From Cyanobacteria bacterium UBA791 (GTDB lineage: Bacteria; Cyanobacteriota; Vampirovibrionia; Gastranaerophilales; Gastranaerophilaceae), in assembly GCA_002297005.1 (NCBI GenBank), contig DBIX01000069.1, positions 1 to 28,841 of the forward strand: DNA of 28,841 nt, written 5' to 3'. The notes under the pieces were generated by a model. The model saw only the letters and a program-made list of their open reading frames with translations, did not search any database and had not been told where the DNA came from. The translations under genes were made by a program, and so were the position numbers. Shown here in pieces: positions 24,241 to 28,841 of the stretch (within the stretch, counting starts at the first letter, position 1; the number at the start of each line of letters is the position of its first letter).

Positions 24241-24993
24241 TTACATTGATGTAAATTCAGCTTTTATCAAGCACAAATCTTCATCAGTTGATTTGTTTTT
24301 AACAACGATTGTTGCAACTTTATCATCAAGTTGAACTTCTGATAAAATCACATTACCATATTGAATTTCTTTCTTATAAACCAAATCTAATTTTTTAAGT
24401 TTATTTTCGTCTTTAAATTCTTTTGGTAAAGCCTCAAATGCCCAAACAATGTAATTCATATTGTTTACGTGTTGATTTACATCAATATCATCGTATCTAA
24501 CTTTAAATTCATCCGTATAATCAATTCTTTCAAGAGGGTGAATTTTTTCAAAACTCAAATCGTCTTCTCTTTTTTCAACTTTGCTAAACATTGGAAAAAT
24601 CTCAAGAGGTTGAGCCATTGATTTATCAGTAAAATTAACCAATGCCCATTGTGAAATAACTCTACCTAAAAGTTCGTTATTTTCTTTATTATAAATTTCA
24701 AAATCACGAGATGCAAATAATCTATTTACACCTCTTGCCTCTGTTTTAACGTGCAAATGTTCTATATTTTTAGGATAATTATCAAATTCAATGTGATATT
24801 TTAATAAAAACCAACCTAAATTTCTTTTCACAACTTCATCATAACCAAAGCCACCATCATCAGCAGCAAAAGTGGCTATGTCTTGTAAAAAGTTTAAAAG
24901 CGAAGATGGTTTCAACACCTTATGATAATCCATTTCACTATATCTTACATCAATATCTCTTTCTCGGAAAAAGACTGAAGTCTTATCTATCAT
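24241..24993 (-). CDS. Acyl-ACP thioesterase
   Basis: A 250-residue double-hotdog thioesterase of the FatA/FatB family (PF01643), which releases fatty acids from acyl carrier protein in the cytoplasm. The first hotdog starts RERDIDVRYSEMDYHKVLKP and continues LLNFLQDIATFAADDGGFGY. The linking helix region includes EARGVNRLFASRDFEIYN. The second hotdog starts EFKVRYDDIDVNQHVNNMNYIVWAFEALP, whose Asp-Asn-His (VNQHVNN) elements correspond to the catalytic Asn and His. The usual third residue (Cys or Glu) follows later and was not assigned. Length is typical of bacterial members. It ends the leftward five-gene run starting at metK, 14 bases after the endonuclease IV-like gene. Confidence 0.9.
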   Translation of the reverse strand: MIDKTSVFFRERDIDVRYSEMDYHKVLKPSSLLNFLQDIATFAADDGGFGYDEVVKRNLGWFLLKYHIEFDNYPKNIEHLHVKTEARGVNRLFASRDFEIYNKENNELLGRVISQWALVNFTDKSMAQPLEIFPMFSKVEKREDDLSFEKIHPLERIDYTDEFKVRYDDIDVNQHVNNMNYIVWAFEALPKEFKDENKLKKLDLVYKKEIQYGNVILSEVQLDDKVATIVVKNKSTDEDLCLIKAEFTSM

Positions 24994-25007
24994 TTAATAT
25001 ATCTCCT

Positions 25008-25829
25008 TTACAAAGTATTATAATAATCGCTTAAAATTTTGGTGTCAATTTCAATATTCGGACTTTCGCAAACCACAACACCTTTAACATTAAACGATTT
25101 AAAAGCTTTCAATAAATCCTTATAATTCATATCGGCATCTTCAAAATTCAAGTGATGTTTTTCGCCTTTTGCACCATAAGCAATACCGGCAATATGTGCG
25201 TGGAAGTTTTCTAGAGCATAATCACCAATTTCTTTACCTATTTTTTCAAAAGCTTTGCAAAACTCGTCATACGTATTAAATTCACCATTTGAACGAGCGT
25301 GCAAATGAGCAAAATCAACGCAAGGAAGAACTTGTTCAAACTCATTTGACATTCTTACAATTTCGTCCAAATCGCCCCATTGAGTGCCTTTTCCAGTTGT
25401 TTCAGGTCTTATCCAAATCTTATTGCTTTTATCTAATTGAGAAAAAATTCTGTCTAAGCCTGTTGCGACTGTATTATAAGTCTTTTCCTTGTCATCACCC
25501 ATATAATATGCAGCGTGAAATACGATGCTATAGCCACCAAGTTCATTAGTAGTTTGAGCCGTTTCGACTATTCTTTTGATGCTTGCATCGACTTTTTCAG
25601 GTTCTTTTGAATTTAAGTTAATAAAAAATGGAGCGTGAGCTGTAAAAATAAAATTTTTATTATTGTTCAAAACAACTTCACGACTCTTATCAGAAATTCT
25701 TACTCCACGTACAAACTCAAGTTCAAGACCATCAAGTCCCATATCAGTTAAAACTCTAAGCCCATCTTCGTATGATGATTTTTTAGCACTTGCAGGAATA
25801 CCTGCTGTTAAAAAATTTAGTTTATCCAT
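25008..25829 (-). CDS. Endonuclease IV-like TIM-barrel protein (AP endonuclease 2 family)
   Basis: A 273-residue TIM barrel of the xylose isomerase/endonuclease IV superfamily. The metal-ligand pattern follows endonuclease IV: FTAHAPFFINLNS (His), VFHAAYY (His), RPETTGKGTQWGDLDEIV (Glu), PCVDFAHLHARSNG (Asp and His), FHAHIAGIAYGAKGEKHHLN (His) and VVCESPN (Glu). The TTGKGTQ-G-D/E segment and the 'CVDFAH-H-A-R' segment match archaeal-type DNA endonuclease IV, which nicks DNA at abasic sites. The DNA-binding loops cannot be judged from sequence, so a sugar isomerase role is a weaker alternative. It lies 5 bases after the formyltransferase gene. GGAAAATAAT before the ATG is a modest ribosome site. 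Confidence 0.82.
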   Translation of the reverse strand: MDKLNFLTAGIPASAKKSSYEDGLRVLTDMGLDGLELEFVRGVRISDKSREVVLNNNKNFIFTAHAPFFINLNSKEPEKVDASIKRIVETAQTTNELGGYSIVFHAAYYMGDDKEKTYNTVATGLDRIFSQLDKSNKIWIRPETTGKGTQWGDLDEIVRMSNEFEQVLPCVDFAHLHARSNGEFNTYDEFCKAFEKIGKEIGDYALENFHAHIAGIAYGAKGEKHHLNFEDADMNYKDLLKAFKSFNVKGVVVCESPNIEIDTKILSDYYNTL

Positions 25830-25834
25830 AATTA

Positions 25835-26767
25835 TTATTTTCCTATAAATACTTCCCCAACTTTTGGTTGGATTAATTCAATAAACTTCTTAGAATTGCA
25901 AACAAAGAAACTTCCAAATTGAACCATTGTAGGGATTACATAACCACCTTTACAAGCAATAAAAATTTTATTATTTTCAATTTTTGCAATTTGACCTGCA
26001 GGTAAATTGTGAGGTTTGAAATCATAAGCTGTTTCTACCCAATAAACCTTAACATGAATTCCTCTAAACATACAAGAAGCGTTCAAGAAAGGATTTAAAG
26101 CTCTTACAAAACGTTCGATTTCATCAGGTTTTTTATTAAAATCAATAAACAAATCCTCGTCAGAAATACCGTTACCTACAGGAAACTCACCATCAGGTTG
26201 TTTTGTTTTATTCAAAATACCAAGTTCATAGTTTTGAAGAACCTCAACAAGCATATCCATTCCCATAAAATTTGTTTTATTAAACAAGGTTCCCATTGTT
26301 TCGTTAGGATTAATTTTAAAAGATTTTTGCAATAAAATATCACCTGTATCAAAACCCTCATCCATTAAGTGAAGAGTTACTCCTGATTCTTTTTCCCCAT
26401 TCATAATTATTGCACTATAAGGGTTTCCACCCCTGTATTTTGGTAGCAAGGATGGGTGAACATTTACAAATCCATCTTTTGGAATCTCTAACATCACTTT
26501 TGGAATTTTATAATTAAAAGAACAAACTACAGCAATATCTAGGTTTAATTCTCTTAACGTATTCAAAAAAGTTTCGTCTTTTAAAGACTCATATTCAATA
26601 AAATTCAATTTTCTGTCAAGAACATACTCTCTAAATGCTTTATAGGTATTGTGATTTTTCTTAGGACCTACAACCCCAACAAGATTTACACCCTCTCTCA
26701 AAAGTCCATCAAGGCAAACATAAGCCATATCAGGAATACCTACAAATAAAACTCTTTTTTTATACAT
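25835..26767 (-). CDS. Methionyl-tRNA formyltransferase-like formyltransferase
   Basis: A 310-residue protein with an N-terminal 10-formyltetrahydrofolate-dependent formyltransferase domain. The catalytic Asn-His-Asp set is visible: FVNVHPSLLPKYRGGNPYSA (Asn and His) and HLMDEGFDTGDILLQ (Asp). A C-terminal OB-like domain (about 205-300) follows, as in Fmt and ArnA. The sequence deviates from Fmt's LPRWRGAAP signature, being closer to LPKYRG of sugar-nucleotide formyltransferases, so it may formylate something other than initiator tRNA. The start at 26767 (MYKKRVLFVGIP) is natural; GTG codons at 26776-26779 allow a 4-residue extension. It follows the Cys-rich gene by 22 bases. Confidence 0.8.
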   Translation of the reverse strand: MYKKRVLFVGIPDMAYVCLDGLLREGVNLVGVVGPKKNHNTYKAFREYVLDRKLNFIEYESLKDETFLNTLRELNLDIAVVCSFNYKIPKVMLEIPKDGFVNVHPSLLPKYRGGNPYSAIIMNGEKESGVTLHLMDEGFDTGDILLQKSFKINPNETMGTLFNKTNFMGMDMLVEVLQNYELGILNKTKQPDGEFPVGNGISDEDLFIDFNKKPDEIERFVRALNPFLNASCMFRGIHVKVYWVETAYDFKPHNLPAGQIAKIENNKIFIACKGGYVIPTMVQFGSFFVCNSKKFIELIQPKVGEVFIGK

Positions 26768-26789
26768 AAAATTCACCACTAAATAATAA

Positions 26790-27182
26790 TTAAACTTCCA
26801 CTTTAACTCTGTCTTTGATTAAAGATTCAAGAATATCAGCACAATCTGCAACATAATTTTTGCAATATTCTCTTCTTTCTGCAGAACCTTTTTCTAAACC
26901 GTGAGAAAGAACCTTACAGCAAGAAACCTTGTGATGTTCTCTAAATCTTTTAACAAATTCATGAGCCATAAGTCTTGCATCCTCTTTATTGAAGATAGCA
27001 CCAATTACGATTTGAGCACCAGCAATTGCTCCGCACAAACAACCAACTGACATTCCGCCTGAAAATGGAGTTGCAATTTTAACCAAATCTTCACTACAAT
27101 AACCCTTGTCAGCAGCAGCTTTTACAATGCTTTCTGAACAAGAGTACCAGTTTTTAAAATAGTTTAATGCTAGTTGTTTCAT
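26790..27182 (-). CDS. C_GCAxxG_C_C family redox-type protein
   Basis: A 130-residue cysteine-rich protein of the C_GCAxxG_C_C family (TIGR01909). Visible Cys are in WYSCSES, GYCSED, VGCLCGAIAGA (the GCxCGAxxG core), SCCKVL, REYCKN and VADCAD. In this family they are thought to bind metal or act in redox chemistry; function is not established. I chose the ATG at 27182 because AGGAGA ends 6 bases before it, while the open frame's upstream ATG at 27245 would include the terminator hairpin sequence. The gene lies in the leftward run after metK, but an intrinsic-type hairpin (27200-27228) with its T-tract right before the ribosome site separates them. Confidence 0.85.
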   Translation of the reverse strand: MKQLALNYFKNWYSCSESIVKAAADKGYCSEDLVKIATPFSGGMSVGCLCGAIAGAQIVIGAIFNKEDARLMAHEFVKRFREHHKVSCCKVLSHGLEKGSAERREYCKNYVADCADILESLIKDRVKVEV

Positions 27183-27194
27183 ATAAAATCTCCT

Positions 27195-27228
27195 AAAAAA
27201 GAGGACACCACAAAATTTGATGTCCTCT
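27195..27228 (-). terminator. Intrinsic terminator after metK abutting the next ribosome site
   Basis: Read leftward, AGAGGACA (27228-27221) pairs with TGTCCTCT (27207-27200) in an 8-bp stem around a 13-base loop, followed by TTTTTT, which runs straight into AGGAGA, the ribosome site of the gene at 26790-27182. The downstream gene must rely on read-through or its own start, so this is probably a partial terminator. Confidence 0.75.
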
Positions 27229-27235
27229 AATAAAA

Positions 27236-28510
27236 TTATACACAAACTGAAGAATATTTTTCAGCTTTTTCTGAAATTGCCTCAGCCATATCTGTTTCTT
27301 CCCATGGAACAGCAATATCTGTTCTACCCATGTGACCGTAAGCAGCAAGTTTTTGATAAAATTTACCGCCATTCTTAGCTGGTAAACCTCTTAAATCAAA
27401 CTTGTTGATAATTGCAACTGGTCTAAGGTCAAATAATTCATTAACGATTTCTGAAATATCATCATCAGAAATTTTACCAGTACCAAATGTATCAACTAAA
27501 ATTGAAACAGGTTCTGCAACACCAATTGCATAAGCTAATTCAATTTCACATTTTTCTGCGATACCTGAAGCTACAACGTTTTTAGCAACGTATCTTGATG
27601 CATAAGCAGCTGAACGGTCAACTTTTGTAGGATCTTTACCTGAGAAAGCTCCACCACCGTGTCTAGAATAACCACCGTAAGTATCTACGATAATTTTTCT
27701 ACCAGTAAGACCAGCATCACCTTGAGGACCACCAATTACAAATCTACCTGATGGGTTTACTAAAATAATTGTGTTTTCATCAGGTCTAATAGCCTCTTTT
27801 TTGAATACGTAATCAATTACGTGTTCTCTAATATCTCTATTGATAATTTCTTGAACTTTTTCATTATTGCTTTCTGTACCAATAACTGGGTCGTGTTGAG
27901 TTGAAATAAGAACAGTATGAATTCTAGCTGGTTTACCATCAACATATTCAACAGTAACTTGAGATTTGCCGTCTGGTCTTAAATAATCAACTATACCTTT
28001 TTTTCTAACTCTTGATAATCTATAAGACAATTTGTGAGCCAAACTAATTGGTAAAGGCATTAATTCAGGGGTTTCATTACAAGCATAACCAAACATAATA
28101 CCTTGGTCACCAGCACCAATATCTTCTGTTTCATTTGAAGACGTATCAGCGTTATTGTTTCTTGATTCTAAAGCTTTATTAACACCGCCAGCAATATCTG
28201 TAGATTGCTCGTCAATACTTGTTAAAACAGCACAAGTTTTATAATCGAAACCACCGCCATTTTTACCGACATAACCGATGTTTTTAATAGTATTTCTAAC
28301 AACTTGTGGAATATCTACATAACAGTCTGATGTAATTTCACCACAAACAAGAGCCATACCAGTAGTAACAGTTGTTTCTGCAGCTACACGAGATGATGGG
28401 CACTTTGTTAAAAATTCGTCCAAAATTGCGTCTGATATTTGGTCGCAAACTTTGTCCGGATGACCTTCTGTTACTGATTCAGAAGTAAATAAAAAGTTTT
28501 TTGATACCAT
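27236..28510 (-). CDS. metK: S-adenosylmethionine synthetase
   Basis: A 424-residue enzyme that makes S-adenosylmethionine from methionine and ATP. N-terminal motif GHPDKVCDQISDAILD (about 16-31), the AdoMet signature GAGDQGIMFGYA (about 130-141), ISTQHDP, GRFVIGGPQGDAGLTGRKII, and the P-loop-like GGGAFSGKDPTKVDRSAAY are in the normal order. Length is as in cyanobacterial MetK. It heads the leftward run. GGAGA lies 5 bases before the ATG. The leader contains a weak GTAAGT/ACTTAC hairpin (28539-28567) but no recognised SAM riboswitch. Confidence 0.97.
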   Translation of the reverse strand: MVSKNFLFTSESVTEGHPDKVCDQISDAILDEFLTKCPSSRVAAETTVTTGMALVCGEITSDCYVDIPQVVRNTIKNIGYVGKNGGGFDYKTCAVLTSIDEQSTDIAGGVNKALESRNNNADTSSNETEDIGAGDQGIMFGYACNETPELMPLPISLAHKLSYRLSRVRKKGIVDYLRPDGKSQVTVEYVDGKPARIHTVLISTQHDPVIGTESNNEKVQEIINRDIREHVIDYVFKKEAIRPDENTIILVNPSGRFVIGGPQGDAGLTGRKIIVDTYGGYSRHGGGAFSGKDPTKVDRSAAYASRYVAKNVVASGIAEKCEIELAYAIGVAEPVSILVDTFGTGKISDDDISEIVNELFDLRPVAIINKFDLRGLPAKNGGKFYQKLAAYGHMGRTDIAVPWEETDMAEAISEKAEKYSSVCV

Positions 28511-28640
28511 ATTTTTCTCCTTAATTTATTATACGCCGGTAAGTTTTTTAATTCCAACCCGACTTACTTAACTCATAAAATTTTAAATCAAATATATACA
28601 AAAAGCAAATAAAATAGATTTATTTTTGATGAACGAAATA

Positions 28641-28680
28641 TATTTTGTTGGGGTAGAAACCCCAACCTACAAAAACTGGT
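28641..28680. repeat. Dispersed intergenic element with 8-bp hairpin
   Basis: GTTGGGGT (28647-28654), loop AGAA and ACCCCAAC (28659-28666) form a perfect stem that continues with TTTTG/CAAAA across a 4-base bulge. It resembles the short 'TGTAGG-TTGGGGT' intergenic repeats seen in many genomes. A 28-residue open frame from 28629 through it has no ribosome site and is probably not a gene. Confidence 0.5.
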
Positions 28681-28713
28681 TTTTAATATATTTTCGACCA
28701 TATTTTATTAAAT

Positions 28714-28800
28714 AATTTTCACTTAATGAAATATCTTCAAAGACAAATTCTGTTTGAACGTAGTGAGTTAATTTGTCTTGAGTTGAATTTAGTGAAAATT
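28714..28800. repeat. Nested imperfect inverted repeat (MITE-like)
   Basis: Outer arms AATTTTCACT (28714-28723) and AGTGAAAATT (28791-28800) are perfect complements; inner arms AGACAAATT (28741-28749) and AATTTGTCT (28770-28778) are too, with partial pairing between them. The centre reads TTTGAACGTAGTGAGTT. This is the layout of a small non-autonomous mobile repeat. No terminal direct repeats were identified. Confidence 0.55.
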
Positions 28801-28841
28801 AATGAAATAAAATCAGGGAGAGAGTTTCTTTTGTTTCGTTT

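Larger units (their letters stand above)
28511..28841. other. 331-base non-coding right edge with metK leader and dispersed repeats
   Basis: The metK leader hairpin (28539-28567), a palindromic element (28641-28680) and a larger nested inverted repeat (28714-28800) fill the space. No protein with a ribosome site begins here. A run GGGAGAGAG at 28816-28824, like the ribosome site of the 14009 gene, may precede a rightward gene that starts outside the window. Confidence 0.6.

Noticed and set aside
28511..28580. Known SAM riboswitch (SAM-I, SAM-II, S-MK) before metK
   Set aside because: The leader is too short for SAM-I and lacks the conserved cores of the others.
28629..28715. 28-residue open frame starting MNEIYFVGVETPTYK
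   Set aside because: It is the translation of a dispersed palindromic intergenic element, with no ribosome site.

Overview
The window is AT-rich chromosomal DNA with short intergenic spaces and the standard bacterial code (TGA is used as a stop). It looks like a member of the non-photosynthetic cyanobacterial sister lineage (Melainabacteria/Vampirovibrionia, probably gut Gastranaerophilales). The main evidence is a Ycf23/DUF561 homologue, a family known from cyanobacteria and plastids, together with a GH57 glucan-branching enzyme, single-permease Lpt genes, aspartate-oxidase NAD synthesis and an NtcA-like site before glnA. No photosynthesis gene is present. The lineage call is an inference from gene content; no 16S rRNA is in the window.

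Layout. 1-2000: dispersed-repeat sequence and a leftward GH57 glucan-branching enzyme gene. 2184-2453: rpsT. 2620-7464: a tight rightward operon of sigma factor, gcvPB, 2-hydroxyacyl-CoA dehydratase-like protein, six-helix membrane protein and miaA, ending in a GATA microsatellite and a terminator. 7545-8486: two leftward lineage-type hypothetical genes sharing an N-terminal RPxx[NQ]VSF[KR] motif. 8487-8919: a non-coding region with a possible leftward small RNA. 8920-12950: rightward operon of parvulin, Xaa-Pro aminopeptidase, SpoU methylase and dnaA, followed by two long perfect hairpins. 13060-13851: Ycf23 homologue, leftward. 14009-15314: a short HtrA-like protease and an unknown protein with a Met/Gln-rich tail, rightward. 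15435-15842: a leftward 135-aa protein with seven ESAG-S-[LV]-A repeats and six Cys. 15936-18369: nadB-nadC. 18709-20073: glnA (GSI-alpha). 20313-21425: HD-GYP protein. 21517-24180: lptB, lptF/G and a secreted phosphodiester glycosidase. 24241-28510: a leftward run of metK, C_GCAxxG_C_C protein, formyltransferase, endonuclease IV-like protein and acyl-ACP thioesterase. 28511-28841: the metK leader and dispersed hairpin repeats.

Most of the window is housekeeping: translation, replication initiation, NAD, nitrogen, one-carbon/SAM metabolism and outer-membrane lipopolysaccharide export, which implies a Gram-negative envelope. The less explained material lies in the accessory pieces: the ESAGSLA repeat protein beside a trimmed HtrA protease, the shared VSF[KR] N-terminal motif, a recurring GTAGGTAG leader element, a family of near-identical GGCGAA/TTCGCC triloop terminators, and two possible small RNAs (leftward near 8683-8810 and rightward near 20215-20284). 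No tRNA, rRNA, insertion sequence, CRISPR array or prophage was seen.
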